Positions 12,369-23,304 of a stretch of DNA of 64,000 nt are shown in pieces (within the stretch, counting starts at the first letter, position 1; every line of letters starts with the position of its first letter). The position numbers and the translations under genes are program-made. Source of the stretch: Tanypteryx hageni (Eukaryota; Arthropoda; Insecta; Odonata; Petaluridae); assembly GCA_028673005.1 (NCBI GenBank), contig CM054112.1:24169624-24233623 (forward strand). Direction: 5' to 3'. The notes beneath the pieces are model-generated. The model saw only the letters and a program-made list of their open reading frames with translations. It ran no database searches and was not told where the DNA came from.

Positions 12369-14335
12369 TGTATTGTCCTCGGAAAAAACGAGCCTATATA
12401 ATGCTCCGTCCTACAATCGATCTCACGTATCTTATCGTCACGGTCGTATCTACCTATATACGTTGGTGCTTCAATTATTCCCACAACCTCGTCTTTTAGA
12501 CATTTAGATCTATATTTCTCCAAAAGCCGCAACCTTGAGTTCAATCTACGATCCTCCAGTCGTAACCAGTTCAAATCCCTCAATAATGAGGTGACGCTTT
12601 CCTTATGTTCGTACTTTTATTTTAGGAATCTGGCTGTTCTGCGCTGCACTCGTTCTAATTGAATTATATGTCCCTTCTCGTACGGAACCCATATGCATTA
12701 GGCGCATTCCACTTGTGGTCTAACCAGTGATAAGTAGCATGTTTCGCGTACTTTTTCTGTAGTGTTCCGTACTATTCTACCTATGAAAGCCAGTTTCTTT
12801 TTGGCCGCGCCTATAACTCGGCGAATGTGCATGTCCTACGAAAGATCTCGACAAATGGTTACTCCTAAATATTTTACATACTCGGCTGCTTGAATATTTA
12901 TTCCATCTATTTTATACTTGAAATCTACTTCTATGTTCTTACTTTTCCAGAACGTAACTGCGGCACATTATTTTAATTAATTTCAGTTTGCCATTCTTTG
13001 CACCACGCTGAAATGGCTTTTAAGTCTTCACGCAGCGACTGATGGTCCTCCTGGTTTTTTATTTCTTTATATAGAACGATGTCATCGGTGAAAAGTCTAA
13101 TTTTATTACAAACTACCGAGCAGATATCATTTACATAGATTAAGAAAAGTAGAGGGCCCAATACACTTTTCTGAGGAACACCCGACGCAACTTTAACGGT
13201 GGACGAGTATTTCCCATCGATGAAAACTATCTGTTCTCTATTCGAAAGGAAGTCACTTACCCAACTGACAACTTTCGGATTGATGCCATATTGTCCTAAC
13301 TCCGCAATTAATTTCTTATGAGATACTTTATCAAACGCCTTCCTGAAGTCAATGAATATGGCATCGACCTGAGTATTTTCTCTCCGCATCGCAACAAATC
13401 ATCCACGAGCAGGCCGAGCTGCGTTTCGCATGATCTACCTCTCCGGAATCCGTGCTGGAATCCGCTAAGCAATGGGTGACTACAGAACTAAAGATTATGT
13501 GCTCAAGTATCTTACACGATAACGAAGGTAAGGAAATTGGTCTATAATTTTCGGGGTTCTCTTTGTCGCCGCCCTTATGGATGGGCGTAACGTGTGCCAT
13601 CTTCCAATCATTAGGAACTACACCGTTCGTAATGGATTTCTCGAATATAATTTTTAAATACGGCGCGATTTCATAAGCTAACTCTTCTCCATACTCGCGC
13701 GGGTATTTCCTCCGTCCCAGGAGATTTACTTGCTTTAACGGAATGAAGTTGGAGCACGATAACATTTTCGGAAAATACAATATCTTACATCGAGCCACCC
13801 TGATGCAAAGGAATAGTGGTTTGACAGGCATTGACACTCTGGGTATGGAGCGCGCCTCCTTGTATTACTGCCCTAACGTTGCAATCTGTTCGAGCGTAGC
13901 TGTTGAAGATGTGTTATTTACGCGAGAGTGGAGTTTTCTTTGCCGTCGGAGAGCGCTACTAACTTCCTGGTTTCATCATCTAGGTTCTGCATTTTCACGC
14001 TTCAGTTTGCTTGGAATAATTTTATCTGTACACTCTCGCATCATATCTCTGAACATGCACCAGGATTCTTCCGCGTCTGCCATATCTGTTACCTCTCAGT
14101 AATTAGTATATTCATTTCGCAGAAAAGACCTAAATCTAGTGAAATCGGTTTTGGCGAATACATAAAGCTTTCTTTTAGCCTTAACCTGTTTCTTAATGTT
14201 TAGCCGAAACTCCACGTACACTGCCTTGTGATCGCTTATTCCCTCAGCTACAGATGCCCTATTCATACGCTCAGGAATATTAGTATCCAATAAATCTAAT
14301 ATATTATTAAATATCGTGGGAAAACTCACTAACTA
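12369..14335 (-). mobile_element. CR1-like LINE, copy 3 (defective, both ends truncated)
   Basis: Minus-strand order: the end of an endonuclease at 14329-14096 (LDLLDTNIPERMNR, GISDHKAVYVEF), a linker, then reverse transcriptase from about 13740. Readable blocks are WKMAHVTPIHKGGDKENPEN, YRPISLPSLSCKILEHIIF, IDFRKAFDKVSHKKLIAEL and the catalytic box FTDDIVLY (A of FADD changed). The segment near 13490-13390 is frameshifted twice, hiding FQHGFRRGRSCETQLGLL in another frame. Further stops follow in the C-terminal domain. About 200 bases present in copy 4 (23469-23673) are missing near 13820. Unlike an ordinary LINE it also lacks its 3' UTR, ending inside the FFPRTI codons. From 13564 to 12369 it is nearly identical to copy 4. 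Confidence 0.85.
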
Positions 14336-15925
14336 ATACAATGAGTGTTTGCCCCTGACATTTTAAGGTTCCTATTTCTCTTAGTTCGAGCTACATACCA
14401 GAATCACTTTTCCCTTTGCTTTTAAATGTCACGGTCTGAGAGTGACGTCATGACGCTATCAATTAGCTACTTTTCAGTTCGTGCCACTAAGGTCTCGTTC
14501 AGTTCTATTAACACGTAAAATAAATTCCAAAAGAAGAGCATTGTCTTGTAGTCATGACAGAAATAAAGGATCATTGTTATAAATTATATAAAATCCCATT
14601 TTTATGCAATCAAAAGCGAATAATTGGACTAATTAGGCACGAATTCGTGTTCTACTTTCAGGAAACTATATTTTCGTTCTTTTTCCAGTCTTTTAATTCA
14701 GGTCAGGAGTTTGTACCTTAATTAAAAGTAATTTAAAAATGCAATTATAAAAAGGCTTGTACGGATTTAAATGGTTTTCTAATAGGACTTGAAAATGAAC
14801 GTTTTGGGGTGTAAAAGACGCCGTTGTAAGGGGAAATTTTGGAATGTTCGATTTTTTCTGATGGGTGCTTGCATACTGGAAGAACTAAAGAATCGCCAAG
14901 ATCTAAACTCGTAAATAAACAACGCTATCTCCAACTTCAGTCACGCCTATATGTATTAAATAATAAATTTCATGAGTAATAGCAGTATATTTATAATTTT
15001 CCGTGAAATTAAGGCAACTATCCGTAATTTCCGAATTCTCTGGTAATCGGCTCGTGTCTAAGTTTTCATATTTCAAGTTTTCTGACTCAGATGGCCGTGC
15101 ATGAGCAATAAGAATAATCATCATTAAGACTATACCCTATAGTTGCATTTATGGAAATATTAGGATAAAAAATATCGAGAAATCGGTATGACGCCATTAT
15201 ATTTAACAATTGAAGAGTTAACATTTCTCGAAACACAACAAAATACTTTTCACGTTTTACTGTCACTGCTATCAGTGTTGCTTCATTAATTGTGATCTTT
15301 TAAAGTCCTTGAGAAAAACAAACTTATTCGCTCATTCCTACAGTCGATATCCCAAATTTTATCTTTGTGTTTGTGCTTTCAGTAGTACGTGAGAATTACA
15401 AATATCTATGATACCCTAAATCACAGTGCGTGATGCAATTAGGGTTTTGGATAGAGTAAAATCGTATATACTATCGTAAGTAAATATTGGTGAAAATGTT
15501 TTCATAATATTGAAAATTCTAGTTATATGCTCACAGACTTGGTGTTAATTCAATTAAAGAAAAATAAAAATATATATTCCCGTAACTCGAATTTTCTATA
15601 ACTGGAATAATTTTTGCTTTCCCTTGATATTCGAGTTATAGAAGTTACACTGTATACATACAAATATTTAAAAATATATTTCCATAACTGAATTTTCTAT
15701 TATTCTAATAATTATTACTTTTCCTTGAGATTCGAGTTATGGAATTTCAACTCTAATTCGTTAGGACGGCATTAGTTTCCACTAAAATCATTAAATCACT
15801 CCAATCGTAACGTATAATATAAGATCCCTTTTAAAGAATTGAAGTCTATGCCATAGTATTCACAGATTTTCATTGTTGAAAAGAGGAAATATGTCACACT
15901 CTTTTCCGATTAAAAGCAGATCTTT
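14336..15925. other. AT-rich non-coding stretch with two short related inverted-type motifs
   Basis: No gene is recognised. Two related segments of about 100 bases, 15570-15655 and 15680-15755, each end in a form of attcgagttatagaagttac. They resemble decayed ends of a pogo/Tc-like transposon. Sequence at 14700-14760 (aagtaatttaaaaatgc) is repeated at 16020-16045, pointing to a shared low-copy repeat. Confidence 0.4.
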
Positions 15926-16299
15926 GCGGTAATTCAATGCGCATTTGAATTCTACCTTCAAAAATTAATCACTCTGTTTTTTCAGATAGTCGGCTATTTT
16001 TTCGTGAATTCGTATCCCAATTACAAGTAATTTAAAAATGCATTTTTAGAAAGCCTTGCAGTGAATCCCATGCATTTCTTATGGGGTATTGAAATGGAAC
16101 ATTGGGGTTAAAATGACCCCTTAAATATTATTTTATTGTGATCTTTGATTGTTCTCGTCGGTTGTGCCACTCGACATACCTACATGCCAAATTTCAGATT
16201 TCTAGCCCTTCTAGAAGTATCTGAGAGTTTTCTGTCAGTGAGTGAGTGAATGAGTGCGTGAGTGTGGAAGGCACAGGTAGGTATATTGTTATAGATATA
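15926..16299 (+). repeat. 3'-tail-like repeat segment ending in GTGA repeats
   Basis: Contains ccaattacaagtaatttaaa and later tgccaaatttcagatttcta. It then passes into a gtgagtgagtgaatgagtg run and an AT-rich tail just before a Helitron terminus. The layout resembles the 3' end of an insect SINE or LINE remnant. I cannot name the family. Confidence 0.35.
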
Positions 16300-17102
16300 C
16301 TAGAGAGATGCCCGTTGAAATTCAGCTGGAAAGTTTTTGTGAAATAAAAAATGAACATAAATATGCCTTGACTTTCTTTGGATGGCAAGAAAACAAACTT
16401 TCGTTCTTTTAGGCCTTCGCTGATTCATGTTTCGAACTCCTACAATGATTCTAAGTACCGAATTTTAATATTCGAATGTTTAATGTTCTACATTCAAATG
16501 TACTCCTCGTAAATAACGCAATGAATGTTGTTTACACTCGTTGCTATGAAAAGAATTTCTCTTTCTTTCTCTCTCTCTCTCTCTCTCGTACTAATTGTAA
16601 GAGCATTCAAAGCACGCTTTCGCCCATAAGGATTAAATAACAATAGGATTTCAAGGTTTAACAATAAAATTGGTTGGCAAGGCAATATCCCAATTAAATG
16701 CTAAGATTTCCCAAAAATATGTGAATTAAACGTTTAACATGAGAAATTTCGAACTGTAGGCGAAAAAAGATGAACATAATAAGTAACGTCATAGTTTTCC
16801 TTTAAAATGGGCTAGATCCAAAGTACGTACGTTAATTTTTTTTAATTTAGATCTCAAAAAGAATAAAAGCTTGCAAGTAATAAAGTCGATTATTACGTGT
16901 TAACATATTGGAAATGCCTACCTTGGAGTCGAACCTAGGACTTTTTCGAGATCTTATTTCGTCATCACCTTAAAATTTGAATATCTAGCATTCCTGCCAA
17001 ATTTCAAAAATATATTTTGATCTTTTGTTGAATTATTCGCATTTTTATAGTCTGACAGAGGAAGCCACAAAGGGACAGAAGTAGCCTTTTATTATTGTTA
17101 GA
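16300..17102 (-). mobile_element. Non-autonomous Helitron, copy A
   Basis: On the minus strand it runs from TC at 17102-17101 to CTAG at 16303-16300, with T as the next base. Helitrons typically begin TC, end CTRR and insert between A and T; the 5' flank here is G rather than A. Just before the CTAG end is a partly decayed copy of the palindrome CCCGTTGAAATTCAACGGG, the usual 3' hairpin. It aligns over its whole length with copy B at 42779-43675. Shared blocks include ttttattctttttgagatct, gaaaacaaactttcgttctt and caataggatttcaaggttta. No Rep/helicase ORF is present. Confidence 0.75.
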
Positions 17103-18829
17103 CTAACGTAATTGTCCGTAAAATATGGTAGGGTATGCATGAATTAAGTATTAAGTTAAAATAAAAAATTAATGAAACCAACTTGTATATACACTAAAAA
17201 GTAAACAATAAATATAAAATTCACATAATTTAGTGTTACACTGAGTAAAAATAGTTTTGAGCGAATAGAAATTGTACAGCAAAGAAATCCATTACGCTAT
17301 ACAATTCTTATTTGCTCAAAGCAATTTTTAATTTATGGGACATTTAATTTTGTCTCTTATTCCCTCTCTCTCCCTTTGCCTCTCTTTCCTTCCTTTTTTC
17401 CTCTCTCTCCTTCTCTTTCTCCTATGAAAGCACTTTAAACGAAAACAAAAGACAATTGAGTTCTATATGAAAAATCAGTAATATTTGCTATGATCTGGTT
17501 TGGCTTTCATGCACAATCAAATCACTCTTTTTGAAAGTTAGCTTTGTTTTAATTATATTGTTTAAATAATTCTTATCAGCGAGGCTAAATGATTATCCAA
17601 ATTATTCTGAAAATAAGAGAAAAATCTAAATAATAAGATATAATGCATAAAGACTTTGCAGAATTTTGGTTGAAATTTTTGAGCAAATTATAAGTTATTT
17701 AAAACGTATAGAATTAACTTAGTTATTGAATTATTTTACTCTTATTAACGCGTGAAAACAGGATAAAATGTGAATGAACAGTCAATTTACCATCAAAGGA
17801 AAATAGAGTTGTAACTTTCTATGAACTAAATACCTACGTGAACTGCAAAGAGTTTTAATTACATTTTAAGATCGCAATTTTCTTTTAACTACATATAGTA
17901 GTTTTGATTTTTTTTCTGAAAATTGGCTTTATTTAAAAATAAATATATAAAAGTCATATAATTTTATGTTTTCAATCCTATTAGAAATTCGGTTCGAAAT
18001 ATTTGCTATATTATCAGTTAAATAAATCCATTGAAAGGTATGTTATATTTAGTTTTATGAATTCCCACCATTTGGCAAAGGTGCATGATTCGATTGTATA
18101 AAATTTTTTATAAGCAATTATAATTTATTATTGTTACTTTTGTACTACAGCGTCTTTAAATCCTATACAAATGCTACGTCCTCTTCCTCTTTCTCCATTT
18201 CTGCCCATTCCCATTCTCTTTTCCTTCCTCCCTCTAATTACTTAATAGATTCAGTAAATAAGTTATACCCATAAACTGGTGGATTTATTATGAGACCAAG
18301 AATAGAATTGAAAAATTGGGACACCTGTGGTACAATACAAACAAAATGCTTGAAAACGTGAAAAATCGTATTTAAACGTAATTTTTGGAGATTACCGATT
18401 GAGATGTAAATGCATCTCTTCGCATAAGTTAAATATCATATCCTTGAGATATTTAAAAAAGCAACGAAACAGGTCTGCATCTCAGGAAATAGCTTTTTTT
18501 GAGATTCATATATGTGATGCGAATTTATAATTCCGGTAAATTATAAGATGCACTTAAAAAAATTATGAAAACAAGTGAAGATATAAAAATGAATTTTTAT
18601 AACCAACTTTTATATAGTTAATACTTTAAAATGAATAAACTCTATAATATAATTATGATAACATTTCTGCTTGCATGGGCGTAAAAAAATTGCAAAACAG
18701 TCTACCAGCTGCTGAGTGGTGTGGGGATTTCTCTATTTAAACTTTAATCTTTTTGCAGTTGTAAGAATGGCAGACAGAAGTAGAAAACTCCGTGACAAAC
18801 GTAAGAATGCTTGGTATATAAGCAGTAAG
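17103..18829. other. AT-rich non-coding stretch
   Basis: No ORF with recognisable motifs. There is a pyrimidine-rich patch at 17345-17430 (repeated ctctctcc) and another at 18175-18240. Otherwise I see nothing. Confidence 0.5.
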
Positions 18830-18968
18830 AAGTTAGTTACGTCTTAGTAAAGCTCCATTTTCTTTTCTTAATTGTCAACCGGAAGTAAATATTGACAACG
18901 ATCTTAGAGCTAACATAATGTAATTTGTCATATAAATATGGAGAAAGTCATGTGTTGCCCACATCAGT
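18830..18968 (-). repeat. Dispersed ~690-bp repeat family, diverged copy D (5' end only)
   Basis: Read on the minus strand from 18968 it starts actgatgtgggcaacacatg followed by actttctccatat, matching the start of copy A. Further on it has ttactaagacgtaacta, also shared. Similarity fades beyond this. Confidence 0.5.
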
Positions 18969-20529
18969 TTATTTTTTGTTAGACAAGTTAAAAAATAATA
19001 TCATTAAGTATAAGAAACGCCCAAGAATTTTTTAACCATTTGATCAAGATTTAGATAGAAACTATATAATACAATAATATTTAATGTAGAATAAATCAGT
19101 AACAAACCATTTGTGTAGAACTCACGGAAAAGATATAAATTTCTCACATCCGATCTTCCTCCCTCTACGTTTCAAAAATATGTAGGTACCTTTATATACC
19201 GTCGCATTTAAATATTAATATCTTTAAATATTTTCATTGAATTTCCATGAAATATTTTCAGCATATTCACTTATTTTAATATTTATTGAATAAATTATTG
19301 GCATTAACTCAGATAATCGAAAATCACGCTGACCAGTCTAAACCAAACAGAAAAAAATTGGTTGCACGTCAACATTTTCAAGTCATTTTAAATGCAGTCT
19401 ATTAGCCTTAATTTAATAATAGACATTTTATAAGATTTACAAATCTTTTGCTTTAACCATCATCGTTCTCTAGTACCACGTGAAATAACTGGTGAACTTT
19501 GATGTTTTCCATCCAGTGGTACTTGAGAAATGACGCTACATACACACAAACGCGAGGAGAAAGCAAAATAAAAGGAGAAGTTTTTGAGTTTTTATAGCCA
19601 TTTACAACTGTTTTATAGAACTCCCTCATTCACCATAAAATTTAGTGCAAGAAAATCATAGCTTTAGGAAATCATTTTCAACGAATTCACATATGATATA
19701 TTATAAATTTCGTACCTCTGTTATATCACCCGATCATATCTACATCTCTAAGCGCCCGAGGACATATAAAACTTAATATCATTCCATTTTTTTATTTGAG
19801 TCGTTATGATACTTTACAAGAATATTCATACCTTATGATACTCATAGAATTCCAGAATTCTAAATGTTCCAAATTTTCTGAAAATCTAAAACCCTCAAGT
19901 TTAATAAGACCAATAATTTGAAAAATTCTAAAACTTTAAATGCTACAAAATTCCAAAAATTCCATAATTCTCAAAATTTTAAATTTACCTAAATTGTTAA
20001 AATTCCAAAATTTTCAAGATCTCAAAAACTGCAATGATTCTAAAATTTCCAAATCTCAAAAACGCCCAAAACATTAAAAATTAAACAATGAATTTTTCAA
20101 AAACACCAAAAGTTCTAAAAATCATAAAAAATATTTAATAAAGCATAAATTATAAAAAATTCAGAAATTTTTAAAACTCAAAATTTTTTAAAATTTGTTT
20201 CAAAAATCCCAAATTTCAAGATTTCGAAAACATTAAAATCTCCACTGAAGCAGAGAGTAAATGGCAGTTTTTTCAAAAGAAAGTGTTAAAATATAATGTT
20301 TAATCTTATTTATATTATTCTGAATTTAATAGAATTTTTAAAATAAATCATTTATAAAAAGAAAATTGAAATTAAAACTTTACTCCCATTCTGCTAGTTA
20401 CTACAACCTCCACAGGAAAATACGAGCTCAGAGACAAGAATACTAAAGCGATTGGCGGAAAAACGAAGTCTCTACCTGCTTTTGTTTAGTAGAAGTTAGC
20501 GCGACAGACAGACAGGCGGACAAATCGAA
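18969..20529. other. AT-rich stretch with an A-rich quasi-periodic segment
   Basis: No gene is recognised. From about 19850 to 20240 short units such as aaaattcc, aaaattct and caaaattt recur at roughly ten-base intervals, in the manner of a decayed simple tandem repeat with phased A tracts. Confidence 0.5.
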
Positions 20530-21141
20530 CTTATTTTAAGAAACGGCGAGAAAACTTGACTTAACAAACAGAAATAAACTCAAACCATAGGCTTCAGATA
20601 TTGGATAGAGCCACAAAGCTCCAACAATTAAGAAGAGAAAAAGAAGCGTTACTAAGACGTAACTAAGCGTCAATTGTTAACAATAGCCGTCGGTAGGTGA
20701 CGTGGTGGTGGCTGCTAATATTAATTAATGCATTATATGGGGAAATATTTCAAACAAAGGTTTTAGAAAATTAACTTTCCTACAACGTTTATTCCAGTAC
20801 ATTTTTACATTTACCAAATATTAAAGCAAATATTTCAAATTAACGGATAAGTGACAAGAGTAAACACCCATTTCCACTAGATCAATTTTTACCAAACACT
20901 AATCAAGTCTTGTGATCTTCATAATAATGTTAAATATAAAATTTCGCATTGATGTGATTAATAGTTTCTGAGTTAAAGCACCCACAAAAAAGCTGTCACA
21001 TACACAAACAGATAACATCGAGAAAATGGTCAAAAAGTGTTCAGGATACCTCAAAACGTCTATTTCCGTTGAAATCTGGAAATCAATTCTTTTCATGAAA
21101 ACAATATTTTCCCCTATACTACGTATGGAGAAAGTAAAAAA
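20530..21141 (+). repeat. Dispersed ~690-bp repeat family, copy C
   Basis: Collinear with copies A and B from ttattttaagaaacgg to acgtatggagaaagtaaaaa. It includes gccacaaagctccaacaatt and agaaaatggtcaaaa. The extreme 5' palindrome is absent, so it is 5'-incomplete. Confidence 0.65.
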
Positions 21142-21811
21142 GCAAAATTCCGTTTTTAATCGTTAAGAAGAGAAATATTTGCGATTATCGCACACAATAT
21201 TATTTTTAAGTTGAACAACAATTTTTCTTATTAGTCCGAAGAAAAAATGAAGGGATAACATAAAGATCCAATATTGCTTTTATTTAAGTTCACGCGTATG
21301 ATTCTTAAGGGCGTGTATTGTAAAATTATGACGGAACGAGAGGGGAGGCCTCTTATTTAGGGTGAGGATGTTAAACGGTAAGAGGAAGAGGAGTGGCAAA
21401 ATAAAGTACTGGTGAGGATAGCATTTCAAGTGGTGATTTGGATTGAATCCAAACAAAACTTATGCTCGGGAGATATTTATTCGCAACAAGAGAAGATGTA
21501 CCCTCAGAATTTACCTTGAATTAACGACCTGTCTCTCACCTCGAAATAAACCGCATTTATTTTACAAGACTCATCCGCTTCGAGTTTAATTACACTGAGG
21601 AACAAGGTTTTTGGTTCCAAAAAAATAAATGGTCCTGATTAGTTTGTAATTATAATGAACAAACCCCGGAAAGAAGATATTCTAAATAAAAGAAGATTAA
21701 ATACAAAACAAACAAACTCATTTTGTTACTTTTTTCGGAACACATTTTGAGCAGCGTCATTCTGCGATTTTCAGTAGCTGCTGAAGGTGGTAAATAAGTG
21801 TGCCAGACACC
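21142..21811. other. AT-rich spacer
   Basis: No recognisable gene, terminal repeat or RNA signature. Confidence 0.45.
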
Positions 21812-23304
21812 ATGTCTCCTAAATGTGTTAATGCGGCCGACAATTTTTGTTATGTTTGTGGAGAATTTATTGTGAAACATTAGAAAAGGTGCTTTACTCC
21901 TCTTATGAAAAAAGCTTGTCAAGGTAGGAGACCAATATAAACAATGGACACCCCAGATTTGGTGTGTTTCCTCTGCAAACTGTCTCTGACAGTGAACGAA
22001 GAGTACTCGTTCATCTATGAGTTTTGCAATACCTATGATCTGGAGGGAACAACAAAATCACGTAAACGACTGCTATTTTTGTATGATTAAAATATCCATC
22101 TTCTCTGCAAAAACAAGAAATGCATTCTTTATTCTAATGTGTCATCCAGATCTTCCCGTTCCGGAACCACCTGCAACATGTACTGTCGAGCAGGGGTGCT
22201 CCCAATTCACAAGCTTGGGATCTCTTCACTTCCCACTTGGGTGGCGATCGACCGTCCATCTTCACCGTTAAAAATTCTTTCGAGCAAGGAGAGGAGGGGT
22301 GCCTGAAATAGATTGGAGAATGCTACAGCTGGAGGATGGTGGTTGTTTTGTCCAGCTTATTTCACCTCTTTTCTTAACGTGATCTACCGGCAATAAATTA
22401 TCAAAGAACTATTTAAAATATTTTTTATTTATATTAAAAAATTATTTGAAAAATGTAGATCTTCTGTACAATATAAATTATTTAATAAAATTCATTACAC
22501 AGTATTAACTAGACGTGGACGGCATGCACTGCATGGCAGTACCTGCCTATTGCTAGCCGCTTATAGTTGTCTAAATGATTAAAGTGAGCCGGTGCTCGGA
22601 TTTTATTATTTTCATCCTTGATAATGCTGACTTGCAAAGATAGGCGGAACTAAAAAGTGCTGTAATATATATAGTCCTACTTTTAGGGAGCCGTATGAGT
22701 AGCTTACGATGCATATCCCATCACGCCGACCTTGCCTTCGCCCTAATAGGCAGTGTTTAATGAAATGCCATTCGGGCTTGTGGAGTTTAACCTTGGAGCT
22801 AATTATCATTTTCCACTTAACTGGCGATTGGCCATCAATTTTCACTGCACAAAGTTCTTTCGAGCGGGGCAACTAACTTTCTGAGCTCTACCTAAATCAA
22901 GTTGGCGATCGATCGGTCGATCGCGATCGGCGTCTTGAGCACCCTTGCTGTAGAGGAAGATGCTCAAGATTATAGATGCAAATGCCAAACCAGGCCCAAT
23001 TAATGATCCAGATTTCATTCCTTCTGATGCAATGAAGCCACAGAAGCAAGCAAAATTGTTTGGTTCCAGATTTCAGGGATGCATCTCTTGGCATAACATA
23101 CCACCATAGCCATTTTTGTAACCTTTAACAGCAATTCATTGACTTTAATTCTATGAAAGATTGTCTGTGCTATTGCACGATGTAAATGGTTTGATAGCAT
23201 CAATGAGGCACAAACATAAAACAGAAGAATGGCGGTTGTTCATAAATTTCCTCCAAGTTGAGTTTTAAAGGAGTTCTGTTGCATAATGGCAATATATTTC
23301 CATT
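21812..23304 (+). pseudogene. Degenerate member of an orphan arthropod Cys-rich family (MSPKC...YVCGE / PMIWRE...DCYFC / LLHNGN)
   Basis: From ATG at 21812 the plus strand reads MSPKCVNAADNFCYVCGEF, and after a stop FTPLMKKAC. A frameshift follows, then GDQYKQWTPQIWC and, after two stops, MSFAIPMIWREQQNHVNDCY-FC and LPVPEPPATCTVE (to 22190). A 757-bp insertion (22191-22947) interrupts the frame. It resumes with EDAQDY at 22953, then NDPDFIPSDA and AKLFGSRFQG. Later come HDVNGLIASM, HKHKTEEWRLFIN and, in a new frame, SFKGVLLHNGNIF, ending where CR1 copy 4 begins at 23305. I recall proteins with these blocks in the same order as a large uncharacterised family in hemipteran and spider genomes; this is memory, not a search. 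The paired Cys residues suggest zinc binding. Function is unknown, and its high copy number suggests a transposon-linked origin. Confidence 0.7.
22191..22947. mobile_element. 757-bp hAT-like insertion with 8-bp target duplication
   Basis: The left end CAGGGGTGCTC (22191) is matched by the inverted right end CAAGGGTGCTC (ending 22947). Flanks are ctgtcgag (22183-22190) and ctgtagag (22948-22955), which agree at 7 of 8 positions. Removing the element and one flank copy restores the host frame (CTVE followed by EDAQDY). The 8-bp duplication and CAGGGGT-type end indicate the hAT superfamily. The right half carries a dense CGATCGATCGGTCGATCGCG patch near 22908. No transposase is seen. Confidence 0.75.
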
